DNA from: Cyanobacteria bacterium UBA2855
Lineage (GTDB): Bacteria > Cyanobacteriota > Vampirovibrionia > Gastranaerophilales > Gastranaerophilaceae
NCBI GenBank assembly: GCA_002350725.1
Contig: DEFJ01000006.1
Span: forward strand, 1 to 43,648
Length of the DNA: 43,648 bases
Direction: 5' to 3'
Shown here: one piece after another, positions 15,583 through 25,273 of the stretch
Layout: each line of letters starts with the position of its first letter
How positions within the stretch are numbered: position 1 is the stretch's first letter
The notes under the pieces: generated by a model
What the model saw: only the letters and a program-made list of their open reading frames with translations
Database searches by the model: none
Told to the model about the DNA's origin: nothing
Program-made: the position numbers and the translations under genes

Positions 15583-18555
15583 ATGACAAATAATAACACA
15601 TCTTTAAGTTACGATTTATCTGTAAAAAAGAATAATGTTGATGAATTGTTTTTTAACCTTTCTGAAAATCCCGAAGGGTTTAAAAATAAAGATTTCAGAT
15701 ATACATTGAGCTTGATTTATCAAACAATAGAAGATGAATTTAAAGATGTTTTCTTGAGCCCTCATTCGCCGGCAAGAAATACTGATTTCTTTTTGGTTAA
15801 TGAGGGTGGCAAATTATCCTTTTTTATTACTCCGACAAATAATTTCGAGTATTACCTAAAATCAAAAGGTTCGTTATTTCGTTTTCGTTCTCAGGTTTTA
15901 GACGAATACGTCGGCTATATGATGAATTTGGATTTGGTAATGGATTATTTTGGTGGGTTTGGTGAAATTGTTGATATGGATGCGGTTACGCCGACATTTA
16001 TTTATATGAATACTCTGGCGCATTTCGTAATGAAGTTAATTGAAAAATTATACTTTATCCCGACGGTAAAAGACAACGGCTCAACTTTTAAAATAGTTTA
16101 TGAACCGATTATTCCGAATAGCCAAGTTGCAAGAATTATTAATATGTTTGAAGAGAATGTTCCTAAAAATCTTTTCATTAAGGGTGAACAACCAAAGAAT
16201 TTTGTAAAAGACTTTGTCCATAATTATATGAATTACCTGATATACAAATTTTTAGGGATAAAAGCGTATAAGTTCAAGGATGTAAAATCCGGAACATATA
16301 TGATAAAAGATTTGGAACAGCGCTCGAACATGCGAGGTATTTCTATTGCGGAGAATTTTTCTCAGTGGTTTGATGAGCTGTATCTGGGTAAATATGATGT
16401 AATTCCGTTCTTTAAAATTGATAAGTTAGAAGATGAGCTGTTTAGATTAAAAGTTTATATTAAAAATCGTAAAACTGGCGAAAGTGTTTTAATTGATGAT
16501 TTGTACCATGAAGAAAAAGTTTTTGATGCTGATTCTTCCGATATTGCTAAAATAGTCGAAAAACAATTAAATTATTCTATAAAATACTTCCCTGAATTAG
16601 AAGAATTATTTGAAGACGAAGAAAAACTCTCTCTCGATTTGAATTTGAATGAAGTATACAAAATAATTACTCAAACAGCATATTATTTACAAAAGGCTCA
16701 AATTGAAGTTATTTTGCCAAACGAGTTGGTAAATATTGTTGTACCGAGGGCATCTATAAATGCAAAAGTGAAAGCTTCCCGTTCTGCGGATTTAGCAGAC
16801 TTATTCAACAGTAATACATCGGGTAAACTGGCACTTGATGATATTTTGGATTTCTCATATGAAATAGCTATAGGTAATGAGAAAATTTCTGTCGAGGAAT
16901 TTAATAAGCTGGTAGAAGAAAATAACGGATTAATTAAATATAAAAATAAGTATGTGCTAATTGATAAGGAAGAAAGTAAAAAGATTTTTGAACAAATAGC
17001 AAAGGCTAATTTCAAATCCCTTTCAAGAATGGAGCTTATTCATGCGTCAATGTCCGGTCAACTTGCTCAGTACGAATTTGATTATGATGATGCGTATGCA
17101 AGAGTCATTAAAGATTTTACAAAACCGGTAGAAGTCACGCCTCCGGAAAGTCTTACAGGAGAATTAAGACCATATCAGCAGACGGGATTGAAGTGGCTAT
17201 GGACAAATGTTACAAAGGGTTTTGGCGTTTGTATGGCAGATGATATGGGATTAGGTAAAACCATTCAAATAATTAGTTTAATCTTAAAATTAAAAGAAGA
17301 AGATAAACTTAAAAAACCTGTTTTGGTAATATGTCCTACGACTCTTATGGGTAACTGGATGAAAGAATTACAGATGTTTGCGCCTAGTCTTGATGCGGTT
17401 GTTTATCATGGAACAGAAAGAAAACTTGATATAGAACATGACGTTATCCTTACCACGTATGCAATTATGAGAATAGACGTAGAAGAACTAAAGAAACATC
17501 AGTGGGGAATGGTTATTGTTGATGAAGCTCAAAATATAAAGAACCCGGATACCGCCCAAACTCTTGCTATTAAAACTTTAAAAGCCGATACTAAAGTTGC
17601 AATGACAGGTACTCCTGTTGAAAACAGATTAACAGAGCTGTGGAGTATTTTTGACTTTATAAATCAAGGCTATTTGGGTAGCTTGAGAGAATTTCAAAAG
17701 AGTTATGCAATTCCTATTGAACGTTTTAAAGAACATTCCAGGGCTGCTAAATTGAAAATGTCTGTATCTCCGTTTGTATTAAGACGTTTAAAAACCGATA
17801 AAAATGTTATTTCGGATTTACCTGAAAAAATGGTACTTAACGAATACTGTTATCTGTCAAAAACTCAGGCTGTATTGTATGAAAAGACATTGAACGAAAT
17901 GATGGAGAAAATTAGTGCATTCTCCGGTATAAACAGGCGAGGTAACATATTTAAGCTTATTACAGCATTAAAACAGATATGTAATCATCCTTATCAATTC
18001 CTAAAATCAGGGGATATGACAAGGGAAATGTCCGGGAAATTGGATAAATGTATTTCTACATTGGAAAGTATTCTTGATGCAGGTGAAAAATCTCTTATAT
18101 TTACTCAATATAAAGAGATGGGCGACATATTATGCAAAGTTATAGCTCAAGAATGTAATACTGAGCCGTTGTTCTTCCATGGCTCATTGACGGTTCCTCA
18201 ACGTGAAGAGTTAATTGATAAATTCCAAAATGATGATAATACCAAGGTTATGATTTTGTCCTTGAAAGCCGGAGGTACAGGATTAAATCTTACAAGTGCT
18301 ACAAATGTTATCCATTATGATTTATGGTGGAATCCTGCGGTTGAAGATCAGGCAACTGACCGTACTTATCGTATAGGTCAGGATAAGAATGTTATGGTGC
18401 ACAGAATGATTACTCTTGGTACCTTTGAAGAAAAAATTGATGAAATGCTAAAATCTAAAAAAGAACTTGCTGATATGGCAATATACGAAGGTGAAAAGAT
18501 TATTACAGAACTTACCGATGAAGAAATTTACGAAATATTTACGTTGTCTGCGTAA
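15583..18555 (+). CDS. SNF2/RapA-family helicase-like ATPase
   Basis: 990 residues. The ~510-residue N-terminal part is poorly conserved and may be a divergent SNF2-associated region. The motor domain begins with LRPYQQTGLKWL, has the Walker A ADDMGLGKT (about 552-560), the DEAQ box (647-650), then AMTGTPVENRLTELWSIFDF. The second RecA lobe ends with GLNLTSATNVIHYDLWWNP and the arginine-finger motif QATDRTYRIGQ (about 920-935). These proteins translocate on duplex DNA and remodel protein-DNA complexes such as stalled RNA polymerase; which one applies here is not known. The ATG follows AAAGGAT, 18 bp after gpmI. No plus-strand terminator with a T-run follows. Confidence 0.92.
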   Translation: MTNNNTSLSYDLSVKKNNVDELFFNLSENPEGFKNKDFRYTLSLIYQTIEDEFKDVFLSPHSPARNTDFFLVNEGGKLSFFITPTNNFEYYLKSKGSLFRFRSQVLDEYVGYMMNLDLVMDYFGGFGEIVDMDAVTPTFIYMNTLAHFVMKLIEKLYFIPTVKDNGSTFKIVYEPIIPNSQVARIINMFEENVPKNLFIKGEQPKNFVKDFVHNYMNYLIYKFLGIKAYKFKDVKSGTYMIKDLEQRSNMRGISIAENFSQWFDELYLGKYDVIPFFKIDKLEDELFRLKVYIKNRKTGESVLIDDLYHEEKVFDADSSDIAKIVEKQLNYSIKYFPELEELFEDEEKLSLDLNLNEVYKIITQTAYYLQKAQIEVILPNELVNIVVPRASINAKVKASRSADLADLFNSNTSGKLALDDILDFSYEIAIGNEKISVEEFNKLVEENNGLIKYKNKYVLIDKEESKKIFEQIAKANFKSLSRMELIHASMSGQLAQYEFDYDDAYARVIKDFTKPVEVTPPESLTGELRPYQQTGLKWLWTNVTKGFGVCMADDMGLGKTIQIISLILKLKEEDKLKKPVLVICPTTLMGNWMKELQMFAPSLDAVVYHGTERKLDIEHDVILTTYAIMRIDVEELKKHQWGMVIVDEAQNIKNPDTAQTLAIKTLKADTKVAMTGTPVENRLTELWSIFDFINQGYLGSLREFQKSYAIPIERFKEHSRAAKLKMSVSPFVLRRLKTDKNVISDLPEKMVLNEYCYLSKTQAVLYEKTLNEMMEKISAFSGINRRGNIFKLITALKQICNHPYQFLKSGDMTREMSGKLDKCISTLESILDAGEKSLIFTQYKEMGDILCKVIAQECNTEPLFFHGSLTVPQREELIDKFQNDDNTKVMILSLKAGGTGLNLTSATNVIHYDLWWNPAVEDQATDRTYRIGQDKNVMVHRMITLGTFEEKIDEMLKSKKELADMAIYEGEKIITELTDEEIYEIFTLSA

Positions 18556-18585
18556 TTTTGTATATTCAGTTTATTCCTAACAAGC

Positions 18586-18612
18586 AAAAAAAAGTTGCCA
18601 AAATATGGCAAC
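18586..18612 (-). terminator. minus-strand intrinsic terminator inside a gene-free gap
   Basis: A 7-bp stem GTTGCCA/TGGCAAC (18594-18600 with 18606-18612) followed, only on the minus strand, by eight U (A-run 18586-18593). No annotated minus-strand gene ends here, which points to an unannotated transcript coming from the right. Confidence 0.7.
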
Positions 18613-18829
18613 ATTAAATAAACACGAGGATATTAAGAGAGAGAGAGTATAAAGTCTGATATAAAATCTTTCGCTTTCGTTCAACTAAATATTATGTTGT
18701 TTAAATTTATCTTTTTCCCAATTGTTAAATCTTTTAAATCCCTTACATATATATAAAGTATTTCATGCAAAAATAATTGACAAATTTATCTTTAATGTTA
18801 AGAATTCGTAATATTTGATATAACCTAAT
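18587..18829 (-). ncRNA. candidate small RNA of about 240 nt
   Basis: The 370-bp gap between the helicase and pilT has no credible ORF. On the minus strand it has a promoter (TTGACA-18-TATAAA, 18865-18836) and, about 240 nt downstream, a U-tract terminator (18612-18586). The predicted RNA starts near 18829. It does not look like tmRNA, 6S or the SRP RNA. The only reading frames inside are a few codons long and lack a ribosome-binding site. The family is unknown; the call rests entirely on the paired promoter and terminator. Confidence 0.45.
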
Positions 18830-18835
18830 ACTCTA

Positions 18836-18865
18836 TTTATATGAAAATTTTAAAAAACTTGTCAA
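18836..18865 (-). promoter_or_regulatory. minus-strand promoter of the candidate small RNA
   Basis: TTGACA (18865-18860), 18-nt spacer, TATAAA (18841-18836). Its -35 box shares five bases with the -35 of the pilT promoter on the other strand. Confidence 0.5.
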
Positions 18866-18887
18866 ATGTAAATGAATATGCTATATT
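18859..18887 (+). promoter_or_regulatory. promoter of pilT-recO
   Basis: TTGTCA (18859-18864), 17-nt spacer, TATATT (18882-18887); start expected near 18894, about 30 nt before the pilT ATG. Confidence 0.6.
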
Positions 18888-18925
18888 AAACAATGTAAGA
18901 TGAGAGATACAAAGATAGGATAGTT

Positions 18926-20026
18926 ATGGATTTCGATATTGAAGATTTTTTGCGAAAAGCAGTTGCAATTGGGGCATCCGACGTTCACCTTGCTGTTGGG
19001 GAACACCCTACAGTAAGAAAAGATGGTCGAATCTTGAAGATTAATATGCCAGTTCTGACTGATGACGATTTAGATAGAGCCTATGATGCACTTCTCCCTC
19101 GTGTCGCACGAGATAATATGGATAATGTTTACGATTTGGATTTTGCTTATGAAATTCCGGGTGTTTCTCGTTTCCGTGTTAATCTTTCAAGACAATTAGG
19201 TAAAAGCAAATTGGTTATTCGTTTAATTCCATACTATGTTCCGAAAATTAATGAGTTAAATCTACCTTCATCTATAGAACAGTTTGCAAAACTTAATCAC
19301 GGATTAGTACTTGTAACGGGACCTACCGGCGCCGGCAAATCCACTACTATGGCATCTTTAATAGATTATATTAATACAAATTATGCTAAGCATATCATCA
19401 CTATTGAAGATCCGATAGAATTTATTTTTAATAACAAGAAATGTATTATTTCTCAACGTCAAATTTTGTTAGATACATTATCTTTCCCTGATGGTGTAAG
19501 ATATGCATTAAGACAAGATCCGGATGTTGTTTTCATCGGCGAAATTAGAGATAGAGAGACTATTTCTGCTGCTCTAAAAGCTGCGGAAACCGGACATTTG
19601 GTTTTCGCGACAATTCATACTAACGATGCTGTTCAAACTATTAATCGTATTATAAATATGTATGATCCTTCAGATAGAGATATGGTAAGAAATCAATTAG
19701 CAACTTTAGTAAGAGGTACTGTTTCTCAGAAATTAGTGCCGTTAAAAGAAAATGGAGGCCGCCGACCTGCTTGTGAAGTTTTGGTTGTTACTCCTACCGT
19801 AAGGGAATTTATACTAAAAGATGAGTTGGATGGTATTTATGATTTGGTTAAAAAGGGTGCTTTCAACTCTATGATTACAATGAATATGTCTTTGTATAAT
19901 TTATTCATTAATGGCTTTATTACGGAAGAAGTCGCTATGGAATTTTCTGATGACAAAACAGAGCTTTCACAAATGATAAAAGGTGTTTACAGCGGATCTC
20001 AAGGCTCTATGGACGATGACTTTTAA
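18926..20026 (+). CDS. pilT: type IV pilus retraction ATPase PilT
   Basis: 366 residues, typical of PilT/PilU. The N-terminal PAS-like domain starts with KAVAIGASDVHLAVG; the P-loop GPTGAGKST is at 132-140, the Asp box follows as IITIEDPIEF, Walker B is VFIGEIRDRETI, and the His box ATIHTNDAVQTINRIINMY. PilT hexamers depolymerise type IV pili at the inner membrane and power twitching and DNA uptake. The C-terminal AIRNLIRE motif of classical PilT is not evident, which may mean a PilU-like or divergent member. The stop overlaps the recO start (TAATG). The prepilin peptidase at 32803 is the other pilus gene seen here. Confidence 0.94.
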   Translation: MDFDIEDFLRKAVAIGASDVHLAVGEHPTVRKDGRILKINMPVLTDDDLDRAYDALLPRVARDNMDNVYDLDFAYEIPGVSRFRVNLSRQLGKSKLVIRLIPYYVPKINELNLPSSIEQFAKLNHGLVLVTGPTGAGKSTTMASLIDYINTNYAKHIITIEDPIEFIFNNKKCIISQRQILLDTLSFPDGVRYALRQDPDVVFIGEIRDRETISAALKAAETGHLVFATIHTNDAVQTINRIINMYDPSDRDMVRNQLATLVRGTVSQKLVPLKENGGRRPACEVLVVTPTVREFILKDELDGIYDLVKKGAFNSMITMNMSLYNLFINGFITEEVAMEFSDDKTELSQMIKGVYSGSQGSMDDDF

Positions 20027-20793
20027 TGAGTAAGGCAGCTTTTGTTACTGATGCAATAAATTTAAAATCTTATAGTCTTAGCGAGTCTGATAAAATTATT
20101 GTTATGTATTCTCGTGACAAAGGACTTATAAAAGGCGTTGCGAAGGGTGTAAAAAAACCTAAAAGCAAGCTTGGTGCAAGAATGGATTTGCTTGTTGCAA
20201 ATAGGCTCATGTTGTATGAGGGTAGAAACTTAAATACTATTTCTCAGGCTGAAGCGATAAATACTTTTAACAGAACCCGTCAGGATATGGATAAAATTTT
20301 TTATTCTATGTATGTTTCCGAGGTTGTGAATAATTTTGGGGTTGAAGATGATCCGTGTTCTTCTGCTATTTTTGATTTGTTGTATGAAACTTTGAGTACA
20401 ATTTCAAATTCTGCGAGTAAGGTTGAAATTCTTAATACTGTTTTGAAATTTCAATTAAAAATGATGCGCCTGTCCGGTTTTTCATTGGAATTAGATAAGT
20501 GTTTGTGTTGTCATAAACCTATTGAGGGTGAGAATATGTATTTTTCTTCTCAAATAGGCGGCGTGATATGTAAAACCTGTAATGAAAAGCATGGTATAAA
20601 AACATTAATGCATTATAAACTCAGAAATTTTTTATCAGTGTTAGCTAATACTGAGTTTGATGAGAAGTCTGATTATGAGAAAAAATCAAGCGAAAAAGTC
20701 TGTTTGGTTTGCTTTGAAATTTTGAAATCGTATATAAATATGCATTCTGCCAAGAAATTTAAGTCAACCGGTATTCTGCAAGAAGTCAGCTAA
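20026..20793 (+). CDS. recO: DNA repair protein RecO
   Basis: 255 residues, typical length. The N-terminal OB fold begins FVTDAINLKSYSLSESDKII and includes KGLIKGVAKGVKKPKSKLG. The zinc-binding cluster is at Cys159, 161/162, 182 and 185 (CLCCHKP and CKTC). RecO loads RecA with RecR on SSB-coated single strands in the RecFOR pathway. It begins inside the pilT stop codon (TAATG), which implies translational coupling; this pairing has no known functional meaning. It is convergent with the orphan at 20821, with no clear terminator between. Confidence 0.93.
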   Translation: MSKAAFVTDAINLKSYSLSESDKIIVMYSRDKGLIKGVAKGVKKPKSKLGARMDLLVANRLMLYEGRNLNTISQAEAINTFNRTRQDMDKIFYSMYVSEVVNNFGVEDDPCSSAIFDLLYETLSTISNSASKVEILNTVLKFQLKMMRLSGFSLELDKCLCCHKPIEGENMYFSSQIGGVICKTCNEKHGIKTLMHYKLRNFLSVLANTEFDEKSDYEKKSSEKVCLVCFEILKSYINMHSAKKFKSTGILQEVS

Positions 20794-20820
20794 CCGTATT
20801 TTTAACCAATAATGCGTAAA

Positions 20821-21420
20821 TTATTTTATTTTTTTAAAAAATTCATCACTGAGCAGCTGAGAATATTTTGACTTTTCATTAATTGATACCAATATCCTGT
20901 TTTCACCGGCTTTTGTTGATGCAATAGCAATAATTCCACTCATTGAGCCTACAGGAAATCGTGAAATTTTTGCGTTAAATCGGGCGTATGGAACGTTTTT
21001 TCCATAGGTATACATTGTACCGTGTTTAGTAACTTCAAAATTTTCCAAACCAATTGATTGGTATTTAATTTTACCTAAGCTTGATTTTAATTTATTTTCA
21101 ATGTTGCCTGAAGAGATGTCTTCTTTCGTAAAAATAGGTTTTTTATGATCATCAACTACAATCATTTTTTGTCCGGAGGCTTTGTGCTCAGCAAGTACCC
21201 CATTGTATCCAAACATGCCGGAGGCTTTTTCAATGGTAAATTCTTCGTTAATTTGAGAAAAATCTCCAACTTTCTGCGCTTTTTCTAATGTTGATTGTTG
21301 TTTATTTGTAAAAAACGGAATTAAAGTATCCGTAATCCAATCTTTGCCGCCTATGGAGATAAAACCTATTATTGCCAAAGCTATAAATATTGCTTTAAAT
21401 ATTTTTTTTATGCATCCCAT
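20821..21420 (-). CDS. single-pass membrane-anchored protein, unknown
   Basis: 199 residues. Residues 5-25 form a hydrophobic segment after two lysines, a likely uncleaved N-terminal anchor, with the remainder probably outside the cytoplasm. The soluble part contains GVLAEHKASGQKMIVVDDH, then a beta-rich stretch ending in SGIIAIASTKAGENRILVSI; no family is recognised. The ATG has a GAGGAT site. It is divergent from mutS; the two promoters overlap within a 19-bp palindrome, so the expression of the two genes may be linked. Confidence 0.65.
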   Translation of the reverse strand: MGCIKKIFKAIFIALAIIGFISIGGKDWITDTLIPFFTNKQQSTLEKAQKVGDFSQINEEFTIEKASGMFGYNGVLAEHKASGQKMIVVDDHKKPIFTKEDISSGNIENKLKSSLGKIKYQSIGLENFEVTKHGTMYTYGKNVPYARFNAKISRFPVGSMSGIIAIASTKAGENRILVSINEKSKYSQLLSDEFFKKIK

Positions 21421-21440
21421 ATCTAAAATCCTCGGTTCAT

Positions 21441-21480
21441 GCTATAATCTAATTATAGCTATGACAAAAAACGAAATCAA
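21441..21480. promoter_or_regulatory. overlapping divergent promoters of mutS and the 20821 gene
   Basis: Plus strand: extended -10 TGCTATAAT (TATAAT at 21443-21448), 12 nt before the mutS ATG. Minus strand: TTGATT (21480-21475), 17-nt spacer, TATAAT (21457-21452). The two -10 boxes lie in an interrupted palindrome GCTATAAT-CTA-ATTATAGC (21441-21459), so the two polymerases would start within each other's footprint. Confidence 0.6.
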
Positions 21481-24043
21481 TAATATAAATACAAAGGACC
21501 TGGATATAGAAAAACTTACGCCGGTTATGCAGCAGTATTTAACTGTAAAAAGAGAAAATCCGGATGCGGTTTTAATGTATCGATTAGGGGATTTTTACGA
21601 AACTTTTTTTGAAGATGCAGTTCTTCTTTCAAAGGAATTAGAGCTTACACTTACCGGTCGTGATGCGGGCGCTGAATATGGCAGGATTCCGCTGGCAGGG
21701 ATTCCTGCAAAAGCTATAAACGGATATTTAGAAAAACTGGTTGATAAAAATTATAAAATAGCGATTTGTGATCAATTAGAAGACCCAAAATTTGCAAAAG
21801 GTCTTGTAAAAAGGGGAGTTACAAGAATTATTACCGCAGGTACGTTGACAGAGAGTGATTTTTTAAAGCAAAATTCAAACAACTATATATGTGCTTTGGT
21901 AAAGGATGAAAAAGCAGATTTGTATGGTTTTTCTTATGCGGATATATCAACAGGTGAGTTTAAAGTTACTCAGGCTCCTATTAATTTGGTTATGTCAGAA
22001 TTAGCAAGAATTCAGCCTGTAGAAATTGTTGCGCCTGCCGTAAATCAAAAATTGCAGCCTTTTCAGATTGTACCGGAGCAAAAAATTGATTTACCCGAAG
22101 ATATTCAGAAACTTTATAATTGTTCAAAAATACCGGCAAATGTTTTTGAACTGAATTTTGCACAAAATAACCTAAAGGCGGTATTTGAAGCTGATACTTT
22201 GGAGTCTTTCGGGTTTTCAAAATATAAAACAGGTTTTAGAGCAGGTGGAGCTTTGTTAGCTTATATCTGGGAAACATTAAAAGATAATGTCCCAAAATTT
22301 GAGCGCATAGAAACTTATGAACTTTCTGAGTATATGATTTTAGATGGTGCGACAAGAAAAAATCTTGAATTGACTGAAACATTGCGGGAAAAGAGTAAGT
22401 ACGGCTCTTTACTGTGGACAATTGATAAAACTAAGACGAATATGGGCGCAAGGCTTTTAAAAAATTGGATTTGTCAACCGTTAAAGGATGTTAATGCAAT
22501 CAAAGCAAGACAGAATATAGTTAGTGAACTTGTCCAAAAAAGCGATACAAGAAAAAGCTTAATTGATGAGCTCGAAAAAATATATGATATTCAGCGATTA
22601 GCAACCCGAATGAGTAATAGTTCAGCATCCCCGAGAGATTTCTTGAGCTTGGCCGAGTCTTTGTCTGTTTTGCCGGCTTTGCTTGATACTTCTAAATCTT
22701 TAGAGAATAATCCGTTTGCTAAAATAGAAGATTATAGTGATGAAATCATTGAGTTTGCAGGATTAATTAACAGGACTATTTCGGATAATCCTCCAATGTT
22801 AATCAAAGATGGCGGCATATTGAAAGATGGTGTCAGTACAGATTTGGATTATTATAGAGAGTTGCTTACAGGTGGAGAAAACTGGTTAAAGAATTTTGAA
22901 GAAGAAGAAAGAGAAAAAACAGGAATTAAGAATTTAAGAGTTTCATATAATAAAGTATTTGGTTATTATATTGAAGTTACAAATTCATACAAAAATCTTG
23001 TACCTGAAAATTATATAAGAAAACAAACATTAACTAATGGTGAAAGATTTATAACAGAGGAGTTAAAAAAACATGAAGATGATGTTTTGTCTGCAAAATT
23101 TAAATCTTCTGAGTTAGAGTATAAATTGTTTAATGATTTTAGAGAATATTCAAAAGAGTTTGTTTCAAAAATAAGAGAAATTGCAGAGTGTGTAGCAAGG
23201 GCGGATGTATATTCGTCGTTGGCGGAAGTTGCGGTCGAAAATGACTATTGTTGCCCGGAAATAGATGAGTCTGATGATTTTATCGTAAAAAACGGCAGAC
23301 ACCCGGTTTTAGAAAAAATATTGCCGTTGGGGGAATACGTGTCTAATGATTTAGAACTGAAAAGTAAATCTGTTGATGCAACGCAGTTTATGATTTTAAC
23401 AGGACCTAATATGGCGGGTAAGTCTACATATATGCGTCAGAATGCTCTAATAGTTTTGTTGGCTCAAATCGGTTCTTGGGTGCCTGCGGATTATGTAAAG
23501 TTAGGGATTGTTGACAAAATTTTTACAAGAGTAGGAGCGTCTGATGATTTAACATTAGGACAATCCACATTTATGGTAGAGATGGTTGAAACCTCATATA
23601 TTTTAAATTCGGCGACTGATAAGAGTTTTATTTTGCTGGATGAAATAGGCAGAGGTACAAGCACATATGACGGTGTCGCAATTGCTTGGGCTGTTGCTGA
23701 ATATATTGCTACTAAGATATGTGCAAGGTGTATTTTTGCTACTCACTATCACGAATTGAATGTTATGACAAAAACTTATCCTCAGATAAAAAATTATAGA
23801 ATTACGGTTTCTGAAAAGGATGGCGAAATTTTATTTTTAAGAAAAATTGTTCAAGGTGGAGCAAGTAAGAGCTATGGTATTCAAGTTGCCAAGATGGCGG
23901 GACTACCTCGCGCGGTTGTAAAGCGATCTCAGGATTTGATGACAAGAATGCAAAAGGATTTATCGGTAAATGTTTCTGCAAGGCGAAAATCCTCCGATAT
24001 ACCGGATGTTCAAACTCCTCAATTGAATTTATTCCCATCTTAA
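21461..24043 (+). CDS. mutS: DNA mismatch repair protein MutS
   Basis: 860 residues, the standard MutS1 length. The mismatch-binding N-terminal domain contains MYRLGDFYETFFEDA with the wedge Phe and Glu; the ATPase has Walker A GPNMAGKST (from about 648), Walker B LLDEIGRGTST and the ATHYHEL motif. It recognises mismatches and recruits MutL. The frame is open further upstream, but MTKNEIN at 21461 fits the family's N-terminus and lies just after a -10 box. No ribosome-binding site precedes this ATG, so the mRNA is probably nearly leaderless. It is convergent with the patatin gene with 7 bp between stops. Confidence 0.97.
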   Translation: MTKNEINNINTKDLDIEKLTPVMQQYLTVKRENPDAVLMYRLGDFYETFFEDAVLLSKELELTLTGRDAGAEYGRIPLAGIPAKAINGYLEKLVDKNYKIAICDQLEDPKFAKGLVKRGVTRIITAGTLTESDFLKQNSNNYICALVKDEKADLYGFSYADISTGEFKVTQAPINLVMSELARIQPVEIVAPAVNQKLQPFQIVPEQKIDLPEDIQKLYNCSKIPANVFELNFAQNNLKAVFEADTLESFGFSKYKTGFRAGGALLAYIWETLKDNVPKFERIETYELSEYMILDGATRKNLELTETLREKSKYGSLLWTIDKTKTNMGARLLKNWICQPLKDVNAIKARQNIVSELVQKSDTRKSLIDELEKIYDIQRLATRMSNSSASPRDFLSLAESLSVLPALLDTSKSLENNPFAKIEDYSDEIIEFAGLINRTISDNPPMLIKDGGILKDGVSTDLDYYRELLTGGENWLKNFEEEEREKTGIKNLRVSYNKVFGYYIEVTNSYKNLVPENYIRKQTLTNGERFITEELKKHEDDVLSAKFKSSELEYKLFNDFREYSKEFVSKIREIAECVARADVYSSLAEVAVENDYCCPEIDESDDFIVKNGRHPVLEKILPLGEYVSNDLELKSKSVDATQFMILTGPNMAGKSTYMRQNALIVLLAQIGSWVPADYVKLGIVDKIFTRVGASDDLTLGQSTFMVEMVETSYILNSATDKSFILLDEIGRGTSTYDGVAIAWAVAEYIATKICARCIFATHYHELNVMTKTYPQIKNYRITVSEKDGEILFLRKIVQGGASKSYGIQVAKMAGLPRAVVKRSQDLMTRMQKDLSVNVSARRKSSDIPDVQTPQLNLFPS

Positions 24044-24050
24044 TGAATAT

Positions 24051-25262
24051 TTATTTACTAAATGTTTCAATATATTTGATATATTCGTTTATGCGGGATG
24101 TAATTGTTTGTTTGCAGTTTATTAATTCTGCTGTTACCAGTTTTTCGTTGTTTAATTTTGCTTTGCCAAATAAGGCTGGAGTTTTATAGTTATCTAAAAA
24201 TGCGTTTTTGAATTTGTTAATATTTTTGTTATCAGTAGAATTTATTAAAGTAATATTCTCACATAAATTCATGTAAAGTTCACCTAATTCACATTTTGCT
24301 TGATATGTATTTCCTTTTCTTATTTGAAATTCACACATATCAAGATGTTGGGAAATTTCAGTGTATATTTTTAAAAGCATTTGTTTTTTTTCAAAAAGTT
24401 TATTTTTAAAATAATCATAAGTTTGGTTGTACCCGCTTTCAACAAGTTGCAATCTTTTTTCTTCCGAAACATTAAAATCGACAATATTTAGATCTCCGGT
24501 GTCAATGGTTATGTAATCGTAATTGTCTCGGCAGCCATATATTTTTGTCAGGAATTTTGTTCCGGTGCTTGTTGCATAGCTGTATATTGCGTTAGCAAAT
24601 TCTATTGCATTATGATCATTACCTTGAAAGTCACCTTCTAACCTAAATTCAACTATTCTTTCTCCTTCTTTTTGTAAGTTAGGAGATAGACTCCACATAG
24701 GTGCGCTCTTTTGTAAATCTCCATCAACAAGGACTCTATTGTTGTATTCAACCGGTTTCATTAATCCGGGCATTCCGCTTGATATGCGTACAGCCTTTGC
24801 TATTTCAAAATCAGGAGTTTCAACTTTTGAAAATTCTTTACATTCAAAATTTGATAAGTCAGTAGTAATTATTACAAGATTTTTTTCAATGTCCCCAAAA
24901 GTTACAGCTTTATTCCTTCCTTTTTTATAATTATCACCATAAAATTTCTTTTCTATTAGTTCCCTAAGCCAATCTAAAAATACTTCCCCTTTACTCAGTG
25001 CAAATTGTGAGCCTATACCTATTTGAATATCTCTGAATAAATCATAATTTACTTTTAGCAAAATATTTTTTATTTCTTCTGAATTATATCCAACTGCAAC
25101 AAGGGCTGCAAACACTGCTCCGACAGAAGACCCTGCAAGTGTATCATATTTTATATCGAGTTCTTCTATAGCTTTCAAGGCTCCACTATATGCAACCCCT
25201 CGAATTGCGCCGCCACCAAATAAAATTGTGTATTTTAAATTAACATTATCCATAAACTTCAT
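24051..25262 (-). CDS. patatin-like phospholipase
   Basis: 403 residues. The patatin domain occupies the first ~200: oxyanion-hole GGGAIRG (16-22), nucleophile Ser46 in GSSVG, and catalytic Asp180 in the DG dyad VDGDLQ. The C-terminal half is helical and not recognised (about 250-400). Such proteins hydrolyse membrane lipids at the cytoplasmic face; substrate unknown. The ATG at 25262 has GGGTG 6 nt upstream; the in-frame ATG at 25253 lacks a site. It lies 11 bp downstream of the GT-C-like membrane protein and is probably in the same operon, which hints at a role in envelope lipid metabolism. Confidence 0.9.
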   Translation of the reverse strand: MKFMDNVNLKYTILFGGGAIRGVAYSGALKAIEELDIKYDTLAGSSVGAVFAALVAVGYNSEEIKNILLKVNYDLFRDIQIGIGSQFALSKGEVFLDWLRELIEKKFYGDNYKKGRNKAVTFGDIEKNLVIITTDLSNFECKEFSKVETPDFEIAKAVRISSGMPGLMKPVEYNNRVLVDGDLQKSAPMWSLSPNLQKEGERIVEFRLEGDFQGNDHNAIEFANAIYSYATSTGTKFLTKIYGCRDNYDYITIDTGDLNIVDFNVSEEKRLQLVESGYNQTYDYFKNKLFEKKQMLLKIYTEISQHLDMCEFQIRKGNTYQAKCELGELYMNLCENITLINSTDNKNINKFKNAFLDNYKTPALFGKAKLNNEKLVTAELINCKQTITSRINEYIKYIETFSK

Positions 25263-25273
25263 TATACACCCAG

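Noticed and set aside
18556..18925. tmRNA, 6S RNA or SRP RNA in the pilT upstream gap
   Set aside because: No tRNA-like ends, no proteolysis-tag frame, no SRP domain consensus, and no long imperfect 6S-like hairpin.
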